A stretch of DNA of 64,000 nt from Brienomyrus brachyistius (GCF_023856365.1 NW_026042423.1:186001-250000), one strand, 5' to 3'; shown: positions 22,167-61,400, counted from the stretch's first letter. Translations and numbers: made by a program. The notes: generated by a model from the sequence alone, not told the origin.

Positions 22167-22799
22167 AGGGATTATATGTACAATATGTACTAAAATAAGA
22201 CTATGAAGGGAGAAGAAGCGGCAGCTTGTTCTTATGTTTATGGGAAAAGTTTTGGGGTTTTTTTGCTTTGCTATTTTTTATACAAGTTATTCACCATCAG
22301 CCACCACTCCCATTATATTGCTCTCGCCACCGGGTCAGAACACCTGAAGTCATATTGTTACTGTGGTTCCTGCCACTGTGCCGCACCTGGCCTGCAGCTC
22401 CCTCACCACGCCACATTACCTCACCAACCTGCCAGATCACAATGCAGAGTGCCACAGCAGGAGGGTCCCAGGCCGGGCCTGCCCTGTCCACCAGAGTTAT
22501 CAAGAGGGAAGCAGCACACAGACAGGGTTACGTTAATATTTAATTATTAGCAGAAGCCCTATCTCTATATTATTTAGAAATGTGACCAGTAATTTCTGAC
22601 CACTAATTTGATATTTAGATCTCTCTGCAAGTCTCTCAACCAAATATCATGTGAGTTGGAGGTGTGTCTGGCGATGTACTGAATCATGAATAAGTTTGTC
22701 ATGCCACCCCAGTAAAGACTCAACCCCCTTATCCATTCATTTCTAACTACGCCCCTGATACATAGTAAGTATGTACGTATATGTGCTGGTTTTCCATAC

Positions 22800-23260
22800 A
22801 CGGCCCCTTTAAGCGAGCTCGGGTGGAGCCGCGGAGGAAGTGAAGTGTCAATGCGAGTCTCCCCAATGCAGGCGGGACGGCTGACTGCTGCCTCGCCGAA
22901 AAAAGCAGCGCTTCAGCCGTAAACTGACCGAAGCGAGTCCGTCGCAGAGGTATTCCCCGGGAGGCCGCTTAGGAAGCGGCGCTTTCCGCGCTGCCTCAGC
23001 GCGATTGTTCGCTGCCGTGGGTTATTTTAAGCAGGAGGATGCAGTATGGGGATCTCGGGTGGGTGGGGTGGCTCTGTTTATCTTAGCGACGCGTTTCCGT
23101 TACTCGCAACGTTGAATTATCTAACTAACGTCGGGATTACAATTATAATTTATTTTAGCACTTAGTGTTAGAGTGACGGGCGCGCGTCCACGTCCCACCG
23201 TGCAGGACGCGTGAACGCGCCGACTGGCTTCACCGGGACTGAGAAACTTCGGGGCAGCTT
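22800..23260 (+). promoter_or_regulatory. itgb1bp1: itgb1bp1 promoter and probable non-coding first exon
   Basis: A GC/CpG-rich island in otherwise AT-rich DNA lies about 0.7-1.1 kb before the itgb1bp1 start codon. It is the obvious place for the promoter and an untranslated exon 1. No TATA box is evident. The exact exon 1 and its donor cannot be placed by eye. Confidence 0.5.
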
Positions 23261-23910
23261 AAGCTTGCGATGAATGAGAACTCAACATAATTAATATTTA
23301 AACTTTATATTTAAACTAAAATAACCAATTCGGCGCAATTCCTGGTTCGCTGGTTAAATACATCACTTGCTTTTTTTATTGGAGCCTTAAAATCTTTAAC
23401 CAGTAGTGTACAGCAATAGGAAGATGCGCTTACAATAAAATGGATACGGACGCCCTCTACCGTAGTAAAAGCGGCCTGTATGCTGTCTAACCCCCCGCCT
23501 GCCTCTGCATTTCCTGTCTGCTTGCAGATACAATTACGAAGATGAAACTGAATCAAGGATGAAACTGCATTAAGACGGCTGTGGTCTATGCTTAATATCA
23601 AGTCAAGGCTTATAATTTTGGCGGCTATTAATTCCCTGGCACCAGAGGTCAAGTTGTAAAACGGTTAATACTGTAGTTATATTAAGTGGGGAATAAGATA
23701 TAAAATAGTATTTTTAAGTAATTTTAATAAAAGCCCGAAATGGTCTTTAAAAGAGTAATAATAATAATAATAATAATAATAAAAACACAATTAAAAAAAG
23801 TAAGACCACGAAGTAATGAAAACTGCTAGCGGACCGCCGGGCTGGAGGAATCTGACCTTCTTCTGGTGTCTCTCAAGGTTTTGCGGTCGGAGCTCCCGAG
23901 GACTGACGTC
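23261..23910 (+). other. itgb1bp1: itgb1bp1 5' intron / UTR sequence
   Basis: AT-rich sequence with an (AAT)n microsatellite (23756-23782). A plausible acceptor 'tctctcaag' lies near 23878 ahead of the coding exon. Nothing else is recognised. Confidence 0.45.
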
Positions 23911-23920
23911 ATGCCGAAGA

Positions 23921-26170
23921 ATGTTCCGTAAGGGAAAGAAGCGTCACAGCAGCAGCAGCTCCCAGAGCAGTGAGATCAGCACAAAGAGCAAGGTGCTGGT
24001 TTAACCCAGCTCTGAACATACACTTGCCAGAGCAGGGGCTACTGTGGTCACAGTACGAGTGCATACTTTGGCAAAGAGACTTGGTGTTTAATTGGGGGGC
24101 AGCGTGTGGTTCAGTGGGCTAAGCCTGTGTCCTTGTAATCAGAAGGTCGTAGGTTCAAACCCAGCCCACAAAGAGCAAGTTAAAAGATCAATAAAGTATC
24201 AATTATTATTATTAATAAAACAAGATTGATTGGTTGCACATCATTGAACCATTAACCATTATATCATACCAGGAACCATGAGAAATTCAGAAATAACGTT
24301 GAATCTTGATCTTGGCACAAAACCCATACCAAGTGGCCACCTATAGTGATCATCTGGGGAGGGGGACAAGTCTCACTGCCAGTGCCCATCTTACCCCCAG
24401 TTTCGTGTTTTCTTCATATGGTGTATAATGGGGGTGGGGGGCAGGGACCCCCAGGCAGCCCACATTTTTGTTTTTTTCCCTACTGAGAGCAGGCAGGGAG
24501 CTGAAACATGAATTATCGGGGGGGGGGGGGGGCGGGGGGGGGGGGGGGGTTGAAAAACACTGACCTGGGACACTGACCTGGGACACTGACTATGTCATCT
24601 TCATACCAAATACATAAGAACTACTTTTTTAAGGTTAGCACTTTTTGAAAAAAACGAGATACACTTCATGGTGATTTCCAAGGACACCATTCAAGAAGAG
24701 TCTTCATTATGATCCAACGAGGTGCTGATCTTCAAAAGAAAATGTTTTAATTGCTAGTTGAGCCCTTGGCCCCAAGTACTAAACACTCTAGATGAGTCTA
24801 TTTGATTAAGCCTGTAAACTTGGCCAATGAAAATTTCTTTATTTACAAGGAGGGGAAGAGAATAGTTAACAGTCACAGGCAGTTTGGACACCTCCCTCAA
24901 GTATCGTGCTGGTTTTTTTCATGGCGGCGACATGCCTCTGGTTCTTCGGGTGACTGTACATTTACTCGGCTGTTTTCTCCGTTCCTCCAGTCTGTCGAGT
25001 CCAGCCTGGGAGGACTTTCCCGGACCAGCACAGTCGCCAGCCTCGACACCGATTCCACCAAAAGCTCAGGTGAGTCTGACTAGTGCATCCCAGCTTTTCA
25101 TCCTCTTTACTATAAAGGGGTGTTAGGAGTAACTGGTGAGTAGTTGCCAAATCACTCAGAAATACAGACCTCTGCTTACCCTGCTGTGATCCAGGATAAA
25201 ACGTTTTTAAAAACTTCGATTAAAACTTGGTAAGGTCACACTCCTTCACTTCATTGTGGCCCCCTTCCCAGGTAACAGTGCCTCAGATACCTGCGTGGAG
25301 TTCCGGGTTAAGTATGTGGGGGTGATTGAGCATCTGCGGTTTGATATGTACAAGACCCTCCTGGATCCGTTGGACCTGATAAGCTACATCGACGCCGCCC
25401 AGGTGAGTACCATAAAGCTGGGACTGCTGCCCAATGGGCTTGCTCCTCACTCCGAGCGGCAAACAGGAAGTACCGTTCATAAGCAGTCTGAGGTCATACA
25501 GGGAGCACCACACTTCCTGTCAGGTGACCAGCACAGTAAATGAAGTATCTGTCCTTTCCTCTTCAAAAGCAAGACGGAAAGCTGCCATTTGTACCTGGAG
25601 AGGAAGAGTTGGTCCTGGTCGTTTCCAGGCATGGCGTGAAGGTGACCTCCATGAATCAGAGCGTAAGTTCTCCCATGTGCTTCAGCGTCCCACCTGTAGG
25701 GGATCGAGGCCTGTGTCCCTTTAACCTCGTCTTGCGCTGCGTGGCTTCCTGCCTTTCCTGAACCTTGGCTTTGGCTCCACCCCTTTGTGATGTCACGCCA
25801 CCCCCCACCCCCCCCATGCAGGATGTGCTGCATCGCCACCCGCTGTACCTCATCGTACGGATGCTGTGCTATGACGACGGGCTGGGCGCCGGGAAAAACC
25901 TCCTGGCGTTGAAGACCACCGATGCAGGGCAACGGGACTGCAGCATCTGGGTCTATCAGTGCAGCACCGCGGTGAGTGTGGATAAGGTCCTCAGGCTGCT
26001 TCTCAGCAGTCTGGTCCTCGGGGAACCAGTGTTGGGAGACACTGCTTTAGAGACACTGGTACCACCTACTCACCCATCTGAACGCCTTGTTTGTCCAGGA
26101 ACACGCACAGGCAATCTGCAAGGTACTGTCGGCCTCCTTCGACTCCGCCCTGGTGTCAGAGAAGGCTTGA
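23921..26170 (+). CDS. itgb1bp1: Integrin beta-1-binding protein 1 (ICAP1), complete, 6 coding exons
   Basis: Cytosolic and nuclear PTB-domain protein that binds the NPxY tail of integrin beta-1, competing with talin, and also binds KRIT1. Exons: 23921-23992, 24991-25069, 25272-25402, 25570-25662, 25822-25971, 26099-26170, totalling 597 nt and 198 aa (human 200). The N-terminus '[18 protein letters not shown]' has the basic nuclear signal and Ser-rich stretch. '[12 protein letters not shown]' keeps Thr38, the CaMKII site. The PTB domain runs from about residue 58 ('[11 protein letters not shown]') to '[16 protein letters not shown]'. The start fits the family N-terminus exactly, but a short overlapping upstream ORF begins 10 nt earlier if the exon extends that far. 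It converges on asap2. Confidence 0.96.
24097..24215 (+). repeat. tRNA-like SINE (family 2), itgb1bp1 intron
   Basis: Head 'gtgtggttcagtgggctaagcc' (A-box) and 'ggttcaaaccc' (B-box) are spaced as in a tRNA gene, followed by an AT-rich tail with TTA repeats. It does not fold as a real tRNA; no acceptor stem is seen. Confidence 0.6.
24518..24549. repeat. Interrupted poly-G run
   Basis: About 31 G with a single C at 24533; potential G-quadruplex. Confidence 0.95.
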
Positions 26171-26520
26171 GGGACCCGTTACCTGGCTGATGACGTCGCC
26201 GGCAGCCGTCACTGTTGTTTACTGGCATGTTTTGCACTAATGCCTTTCCTTCACGAAGCATGCAGACATCGTTGCCTATACAGACCATTTGTCTGATGTA
26301 ATTTAATCGAGGCAAAAAAAAAAAAGGCTTTGGCATTAACCAGCCAATAGGTGCACAAAGGCACATCACATGATCACAAGGATGCTGTACATCTCCCCTT
26401 TGTACTTCCTGCCCCATTGCGTTGTGGGTTGTTATTTCACGTTTTAACCAGTACTTTTTAATCTGTGGTACGAGTGGAATGGATCATACATACGGTACAA
26501 TAAAAAGAAAAAATTGTTTT
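26171..26520 (+). other. itgb1bp1: itgb1bp1 3'UTR with poly(A) signal
   Basis: Non-coding sequence ends with AATAAA at 26499-26504 ('acaataaaaag'). The predicted 3'UTR is about 350 nt. Confidence 0.75.
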
Positions 26521-27040
26521 GAATGAAACAAACCCTTTATTGGTGGGGGTGAGTTCTTTATTCTGGCCATCGATTGCTTTTTTTTTTTCATTCTGGAGAT
26601 TAAAAAAGCCTTTATGTAAATGTGATGGACATCAGCAGATCAAGTCCCAGGTGAGATTGGACCGTAGGGTCCTTCAGTTTGCTACTCCAGGACCACTCTA
26701 GCTAATCATATCAGGCTGATAATGCTGTGTGTCTCCCTTGCTTGTGATGCAGCCGGTACCACTGAGAGCCGCGAGGAGCTGAAAAAAAAAGGGAAAAAAC
26801 TGGCCACTAGGGGGGGCTCGTGTGGCACAATCGCTCCATTTGTGACTCAGGACGCTGATTATCGCATAGCATTAGCCGGTGGTTTTGATGAGCTGTCTGG
26901 CGCCCACACTTGGATGACCATCCTCAGCTGTACTGGCTCTGGAGTCATTCAGGTGCTGGAACGGGAATAGAATAGCAGAACAGAACAGCCCCCCAGCTCT
27001 TACTTCACAAAATACACAAAGAAAAAGGCGGAAGAATAAC
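26521..27040. other. Spacer between convergent itgb1bp1 and asap2
   Basis: About 0.5 kb with no supported gene or recognisable repeat, between the itgb1bp1 poly(A) signal and the proposed asap2 poly(A) site. Confidence 0.5.
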
Positions 27041-29261
27041 TTTCCAGTTTCAGTCATTTTATTTGGACCATCTCGTCTCAAAGGCTATGTGTAGCGATCG
27101 ACAGTAGATACATCGGCGACCCGAATGAGCGCTTGCGGTCCGGCACCGGAAACGCGCGGGGGAGGGGGGTGCGCCGTTGTTACGTAAAATCACCACAATG
27201 CAGCCAAGTACAGTCAGCTTTCAAAGGGTTAATTGCTTTACATTTAAATACGGACAAATAAGTTGTAAATATATTTACAGTAACAAATTAACTGTCCTAT
27301 TTCCAGTGAGTTAACATAATCGTAACATGGATAGTACATAGTTAATTACACATGCCTCTTATTACTCTCTGCCTTGGGTTACTGCAATGCATACTCAAAA
27401 AAGGGTATATTTCATTTAAAAATTAAATGTTATTCTATATATATATAGAGTTGCTCTGCAACCAAAATCAAATTTATTACATTTTTTTTTTTAACAATAC
27501 ATATTTAAAATATGGACTTATTTCAAAAGTGAACAAACAGGATTTAACACATGGGAGCCAAAACGCAAGGCCACCCACCTGTATCTATGATGCAACTCAC
27601 AACCGCTTCCTTGTCGGTTATCTGTGGGGGTGGGGGGACCGACTGAATCACAAACAGAAGTCAGGTGACCTTGGGGACCTTCTGTTTATTGGCCTATTTC
27701 TTTAGCCACACCGTCAAATCAACAAGCTTCTATTTCTGACCTGCTCTCTCCTCGCTGCATTAACCCCCCCCCCCCCCCCCCCCACCAAATGCTTGACCCC
27801 AGCACATGACACAAGGGGGTACAGGAACACAGTGACAAATTGCTCATTTAGGGTCACCGGATCAGGTCGGCTAAGGGGTGACCACAGGAGTGAAGATCAC
27901 ATGACACACCTTTTCTCCTCTAGCAAGAACATCTCAACTACCAGGCAGTAAGGAAAATGGGTCTCCTAGCCCGTGTGTGTGTGTGTGTATGTGTGTGCAT
28001 GCACTCAAGAGAGGGAGGGGCTCACAAGCAAGCACTCTACCCTGGTCTCCTGCAGAGCATTAAGTTAGTGCTGAAACTCCTGGTCCATCATCCATCCAGA
28101 GAAACTTTGTGGTCTCCCAGAAGGTATCAGGTCTCTTGGTCACACATGCAGCGTCTCTCAGACGGTGCAACCGACAAAACAACACAAACAAAAACACACT
28201 TTTCTGCCACCTATACTTCTGCTCTAGCTGAACGACAATAAAAAAAATTTAAAAGAAGAAACTATAGATAGACGAAAAAGAAAAGGTTTAAAACAAAGGC
28301 CAAGAAATGAGAGCACATAGCTAATGTACTTCAAATACGGCAGAAAATCTCCTCTCAGGCCACCTGCAGAAAATCACGATCCCTCACTTGCGATAGGGGC
28401 GAGTCAGCGTGACGTAACTGAAGTAGATGCGGCCTTCGGTTCCAGTTTTATTATTAAAGATCTGCGCGATTTGCTGTGCGACGGGACAGAATGAATGCAG
28501 GAATGCGGAACAGACTGCTGCATTAGCAACAGCGATCGGAAAAAAAAACCCAAAAGTAATAAGGGGGGTGATTAACATCGCGGCTCTGTTTCACATTTTG
28601 TTTTTAGCACAGTACCATAGTAAAGGCAGTGTGTGTCTCCCTTGGTGACCGCAAACGTAGCCTCTCCACCTGCAGGGTGACTTGCGTTCTGCTGAGTAAG
28701 ATCTCTTAGTCATTCTCCGCACGTGCACGTCGGGTCTCGGATACCCCTGAACTACTTAGAAGTGACCCCTCCCCCCCCTACCCCTGCTGCTACTGGCCCA
28801 AACTGCCTTCATTTAAGGGAAGCTGTGGTCAACCTCCATCACAGATCCTTGGTTTCCACAATATTCCTTCGAAAATCGCTATTCCACAATAAATAAAACT
28901 GAATGAAAAGTGCATTTATTGCAAGAACTTGCAGCCTAGTCTTTTTTTTTTTTTACTCAAATGTTATGAACATGTGCCCATGTTAGCTTAAATGGTATGA
29001 CGTGTCACAGTGTGGTACCGCTTCAGCCTGAAGCGGCGTCTGCTGCTGGGTCACCTGACCAAGTCACCTGACCAGAGGTTGAGGAACATACAGCACTGTT
29101 GCTTTGTCCAGGTGCAGTCTTGCTTGCTTGTGGGCAGGTCGATGTGTGTGTGTGTGTGTGTGTGTGTGGGGGGGGGGGGTGTCAATAAATTTTTGGGGGA
29201 ACTGAGGCTTCAGTCTCTGTGACCCCTCCGCATTCACCCATCCCGACTGCAAAGATGTTCC
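27041..29261 (-). other. asap2: asap2 3' untranslated region
   Basis: Follows the asap2 stop codon (29262-29264) on the minus strand. A minus-strand AATAAA (TTTATT at 27058-27063) marks a likely 3' end, giving a 3'UTR of about 2.2 kb. It holds a 20-C run (27764-27783), a GT-rich stretch near 27971-27997 and a TG/G run (29143-29179). The AT-rich part around 27220-27440 looks like typical UTR; no ORF there is credible. Confidence 0.5.
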
Positions 29262-55559
<26,298 letters not shown>

Positions 55560-55904
55560 CTGGGTCAGACACACAAACACAAGTAGGTCACTGGAGGCCA
55601 GGCGGAATTCTTCACAGACCAGCTGGATTACCGGGTCGAGTCACACAGGCCGCACAGCTAAATCCAGAGTTTGTTTCTCAGGATCACTGTAACCCAGTAT
55701 TATAATTCTGGATTATAATCCAGTTTAAAGGTACTTGTACAGTCACCATCCTAACAGCATTCTAAGAACAGTCATGATTCTGTCAAGAAGAAGATAAAGA
55801 ACACCAGCATACAGTGACAACAACAAAGTACAAACAACAAAGTATGCTATTCAGGTGGTTAAAAGTAGCCACGCTTCCAGATAAAGAATGTTTGTGACAG
55901 TAGG

Positions 55905-56965
55905 TTCCAGTACCTCTGGTTAACTGACAGGAAGAAGTGAGTAGTTATTAGAGGCACAATGTCAGAGTGGGCCTGTGTTCATAGTGGGATACCGCAGGGT
56001 TCAATTTTAGGACCACTATTGTTCCTAATTTACATTAATGGTATTGACACCAATGCATACAGTAAACTGGTTAAATTTGCAGACGACATCAAGGTGGGTG
56101 GTGTAGCAGATACTGATCTAGCAGCAGAGAGGCTACAACGGGATCTGGATTTAATTAGCGACTGGGCTGATACCTGGTAGATGAAATTTAACATAGATAA
56201 ATGTGAGGCGATCCATGCAGGGAGCAGAAATATAAAGTACAGATATTTCATGGGTTCCAATGAAAATAATAATAAAGGTAGAAAAGGTAGAGAAAGATCT
56301 CAGTGTGTATGTTGCTTCCATGTCTCACTCTCCCCAGTGTGGGGAAGCAATAAAAAAGACAAATGGAATGTTGGGTTAAACTCCACACACCTAGAGATGC
56401 AAGACAAGGGAAGTGATCCTACGATTAAATAATTCCTTGGTAAGACCACACCTAGAATATTGTGTGCAAGTTTGGTCACCATACCTTAAGAAGGACATTG
56501 CCGCCTTGGAAAAGGTGCAACATAGGGCTACGAGAATGATTCCTGGTCTTAGAGGAATGTCTTATGAGGAGAGGTTAGCTGAGCTGAATTTGTTTAGCCT
56601 CGAGCAAAGGAGTCTAAGGGGGACACGATCCAGGTATATAAGATTATAACAGATCTGGATGCTGTTCAGCCAAATGGCTATTTCAATATTAGTTTAAATA
56701 CTAGTACTCATGGCCATAAGTGTAAATTAGCGGGAGAACACTTTAAAACGAATTTGAGGAAGCACTTCTTCACAGCGGGTAGTTAGAGTATGGAATAGTC
56801 TTCCTGTTAGTGTAGCGTAAGCTACAGTAAAACCCTGGGTTCCTTTAAATCAGAGCTAGATAAGATTTTAACGACTCTGAACTATTAGTTTAGTTCTCCC
56901 CAAACAAGCTTGATGGGCCGAATGGCCTCCTCTCGTTTGTGAATTTCTTATGTTCTTATGCACAC
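55905..56965 (+). mobile_element. Non-LTR retrotransposon (LINE, CR1/L2-like) 3' fragment, broken
   Basis: Frame pieces encode a reverse transcriptase core: 'SGIPQGSILGPLLFLIYING' then the catalytic 'KFADDIK' box (FADD, near 56080). A TAG stop follows 'WADTW', then 'MKFNIDKCEAIH', and after a frameshift '[20 protein letters not shown]' and '[15 protein letters not shown]', the usual C-terminal part. It ends 'gatgggccgaatggcctcctctc' plus 'ttcttatg' repeats, typical of a CR1/L2-type 3' end. The 5' part is missing; inactive. Sense is opposite to asap2. Confidence 0.85.
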
Positions 56966-57589
56966 CACTCACTTCAGCAAAAACCTTATTGATGACTAAC
57001 CCATGAGGCAAGCACATCCAAAAGATGGTAACCTGGCGCACCAGCAAACACACCCCACTCGCTCCAGGGGCAAACTTCAGGACAGCATGATTGGAGTCAG
57101 CTGGGCTTTATTGCAGGGGTCCTGTGAGGGACGGTGACTCATCCCTACCTCTTGGTCGTCTGCAGCCTCATGCAGACCCTCGCCGTCTCATTACATCACC
57201 CTGTCCTGCCCACATGTTTAAGGTCAGCCATTCCTCAATCTCCCGCCCGCACGCAGCAGGTACGTGTTAGGGGGGGTCACCGGGGTCCTGCTCCTTCAGC
57301 CCGGTCTGAGGCAGAACCTGCTTACCCCGTGTGAACCGTGACGCCACGGAGAATGTGGTGCCGCTGCATCTGCAGGTGATGCATTATTCAGCGCCCGTCT
57401 AAAAATAGGCACACACAATCCCCATCCCGCTGGAGGGTGGCAGGGCGGGAGGCGCCGGTGCGGAACGGTTTAGGGAGGGGGGGGGGGGAGCCAGAGCAGC
57501 GAGGACGCAGAGAAGGGGTCACTACTGTGTGGAGAGCCCCCTGTTTCACACACACACACAGATCACAGATACCCAAATATAGACAGATA

Positions 57590-58105
57590 CAGACAGACAG
57601 ATAGACAGACTTTATTGTCCTATAAGTATATTTGTCTTCACAGTGTGTTCCAAAACAAACACAGGAACATTACAGGCCTCTACCATGTTAACCAAGTTAG
57701 GTACAGATACATCAAACGGCACACATAAACATATACACACAATGTACACACAATGTACACACAATTAGAAGCGGAGATTTGATGGGTACAAGATTAATGT
57801 GGCAAGTTACGTGCAGCTATGGCAGTAGGAGCAAAACTCCTGCCGAAACGAGCCAGCTTCCGTGTCAGAGTCCTGTACCTGCGAGCTGATGGCAGCAGAG
57901 TAACCTGTGTGTTAAGAGGGTGAATAGAGTCATTGGTTATGGTTCTTGCAAGGGGAATGACAGCTCTGGTTTTCGTCAGAGAGGTTTGGCATGGGAAGGC
58001 ATTCTTACATTGATATAACCATATAACCAGCCAGATCTCACTTTTGCTACATCTCAGCCTTACGCAATCTGTACTCATCCCCTTAAACCACACCAGCACC
58101 ACCCC
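57590..58105 (-). mobile_element. LINE C-terminal fragment and 3'UTR (inactive)
   Basis: The minus strand across 58102-57794 ends with a short frame reading '...RYRTLTRKLARFGRSFAPT', resembling the C-terminal end of several non-LTR retrotransposon ORF2 proteins (R.RFR.SFVP-type). It is followed by AT-rich DNA and 'actttattgtcc'. Identification is by pattern only. Confidence 0.45.
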
Positions 58106-58437
58106 GCCGCCCCCCCCCCCAAATAACTACCTGGGTCTGTCTGACATTTATCCTCATGGTCATTCAGACCGATTTGTGTCAGCCGTGATGACACCATTTA
58201 CGGGGTAAAAGGAATAAAATCAGCCTAACCCCTTCATCCCTCACAAACGTGTCACCAGTCACATGGGTAAGTGGGCGGGGCTTAACCTGACCCGCCTCAA
58301 AACTTCGTCCGCGTCCAGCACAGCTGACAGCTGCCCTGAGTTACCGCTCCAACATCGCCTTGCGTGCTCAATTTTCACAGTTTACATCACGCTAAGACTG
58401 CCACGTTAAACACACCATTACAAACTGTGTGGGGGTG

Positions 58438-58438
58438 G

Positions 58439-58466
<28 letters not shown>
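58438..58466. repeat. (AC)14 microsatellite
   Basis: Dinucleotide run in the asap2 5' intron. Confidence 0.95.
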
Positions 58467-58469
<3 letters not shown>

Positions 58470-61400
58470 TGCCATCAGCAGGAGGACCACCTACCACTTC
58501 AAAGCCCACTTTGTAGCCAGTTTGAGTCCGTTTTTAGCGACTGGGTTACTTGGGTCGAGCCTCCTTTGAACAGAATCAGATCTGACCCTCCTCGGGGAAG
58601 AGAGTGTGCTTTCATCCTGGGGGGGGGGGGAGGGGGGATGGCGTGAGAGCGTGCCGCGTATCACGACAGCTTTCGGTGTACTGCAGCGCCATGAACACCC
58701 CCAGTAACAATGACAGGAAGCGACACTGTACCTCACATGTGTCTGCATAACTCAATCCAATACACGGTCAGTGACCAGGGTGACTCTTCTGCCCCCATCC
58801 GAACAATCACACGATAAGAGGGAGGCCCGCAGAAAGTGGCCAAAGTCCCCCTGCCCCCAACAAAAACAATACTCCCCTTTGTTGAAACGGTAGAGCGTGG
58901 GGTCAGCACTGCGCATAGCGGCCAGAGAATGATTTACAGAAGACGAAAGACAGATTCCAGACGTACACCACGCTGGGGATAAAACGAAATAACTAAAAGA
59001 AGGAATTCATTCATAACATTTAGGCAAATCTGGAGCTTAAGACAAAAAAACCAACAACAGCAGGCACTGGTGAATACACACTGTTCACCAGAGGCTCCAG
59101 CTCTCTGGCAGGTGGACGCCAGTGAAATGTGCGATAACAAATTTGCTCTAAGCCTCAAGTCTCCACATCTTCGTCCTTTTAAGCCAGATCGTCTCTTCGT
59201 CTCCACGGGTGCCGTCATTTTTCAGGCAGGGGTCACGGAAACCCGGGCCCCACGTTTTCTCACCTGACAGATCACCGCTCTGGCGAGACGAGTCCCGGCG
59301 GGCAGCCAGGCGTCCCTTTAACGCATTTTGCTCCAATGCCGCATGCCTCGGAGAGAGCGGCGTCCATACTGTTAGAGGGGGTCTATTGTGTATCTGACTG
59401 GGTTGAGGATGGCATGTTAGGAGACTGTTGGATGGTGAAAACCACGGCAACTACAACCAAACATAACAAAGATAGCCGCCCCCCCCGAAAAAACCCAACA
59501 AAACAACAACACTCAAACTAACAACCAGCAACATAAACACACCTAAAGTTTTTTATCATCCTCCTCCTCCTTGGGGACTGTACTTAACTTAAGTGCAGTT
59601 TGTACTAATATAACACAACATTAATAAGCTGCTTATAATTCATTTTAAAGTCAGTCACGGTTAGCGAGCGGTTCATTTGTTCCCTATTAATGTGTCTGAA
59701 TAGCAGAATGTGTAGAACAGCAGGACGCGGAGAACAGCGGGAGGACACGGACTGCGGGATCGCCGCGGGAATGTTATCGGCACGCCACAGTATTAGGAGA
59801 CCTCACCGGAAATCCATCTGGCAAGGCCAAAAGACGGAAAATCGGCAACCGCACAAGCCTGGCGGGGCAGACGTCCACTTGTTCATCGAGCTAATGGAAA
59901 CCTTCTGGCCAACCGGTAATGCAGCTTTGCAGGGAGGTCTAGGATTGGCTGACCTCGCCACCAATCAAACTGGTGCCACACCCCTTAGCACCACCCCCAT
60001 AGGAACATACACAGGACTACATCAGTGCCGAGACAGATTCATAGGCTACTTACCCACTTTCACGCCGCAGCCAAATTGATAGGGGTGTATTGAGCTGGGG
60101 GGGGTGGTAGGCAGCTTGGCCGTTTAATATACAAGTGTAATATCCAAGTAAATCACTCAGTACATTAGCACAGGAGTGCTATACACAAATACCAATGGGT
60201 GATAAAATAAACAAGGCTTTACGGCGTGTGTGAAATTATATTTAGTGTGAAGCATGAGGCTTTTAATAATTTACTGAACAAAAGTGTGATTTTTTTTTTC
60301 TTTAGTAAACATCACACTGAGTCAAATAACGTTGGTGAGCAGCTCCTTGTGTTCCCAGGATCGTGGGGTTAATTAGCATCGCCGTCTGCTGCTTTGCGAT
60401 CTGGGTAGCGACAAGGCCATCGTCATCGTCAGGGAGACCCCGTCGCTGCATCGTCCCCTGGATAGAGGCCGGGGGAGGGGGGGTCCAACTGGAAACACAC
60501 AGCACCATGGGAAACAAACACCAGACGGTGGAGGGGATCTGCACGGCAGATCTCAATTTTTATTTCTGAAGTCCGATTTGTGTGGAATTGTAGGGATGTG
60601 TGAGGAATTGTGGGGTATCTTTCTGTGTTATTTGCTCGGCACAGAAGTGAAAGGGAAACGCAACGGGGGGGGGGGGGGGGAGAGGACTCTCATCACTGGT
60701 GTTTTAATCAGACATTAATGAGGAGATTGGTGTGGGGGTGGGGGCATAAAGACCACTGAATGGCAGGCCGGGGGTTGGGGTCTGTTTCCTGTCAACAAAC
60801 TGCCCCTTTTACGAATGTGACCCCCCCCCAGGTATACCAACACAAACATGATGAACGGCACGATTAGCCACAAGCGCCATCAGAACAATTAATATGCGGG
60901 TCTTTGGCCCACTGTCGCTGGCCCACGTTAGCAGCTACCATGATGAAGAACGCACAGGATATGGTGTGCAAGTGTGTAAACAGACCGCAATGGAAATCAG
61001 CTGCCACAGCAAATTTCCTGCCGGCCCCCGACACTCTCCCACTTCCTGGAGGGCCAGGAGCCGCCATCAGACCCCCTACTGCTCCTACCCCTTCCCCCCC
61101 CCCCCCCCCCCCCGTCTGTCCCGCCGCGCCCCGGCGACACTCAAACATCTGCCGTCTGGGACAGTCTTAGTGCTGCAGTGGCGGCTTGCCATGCCCGGCC
61201 GCACTTGACCTACATCGTCCCCCAGACCTGAAGAGACGCCAATGGACAGGAAGCTCTTCCAGATTCCGAAGCTCTGCAGAGCTCCAGAAGCTAACCTGCC
61301 TGGGATTCACCACGTCTCAGACGCCAACGAGAGCAGCTCCTGGGAGAAACCCCGGTTGAACTGGTCAAAGGGGCCGAGAGCGAAGATCAGAGGGATATTG

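Noticed and set aside
24097..24215. Possible tRNA gene
   Set aside because: A- and B-box-like motifs only; no acceptor stem or proper anticodon arm, and similar copies elsewhere show a SINE family.
57388..58105. Independent gene on the minus strand (102 aa)
   Set aside because: The frame resembles the worn C-terminal end of a LINE ORF2 and is followed by LINE-like 3' sequence.
59690..60079. 129-aa plus-strand frame in the asap2 5' intron
   Set aside because: No recognisable domain, no splice or promoter context and mixed composition; best explained as chance.
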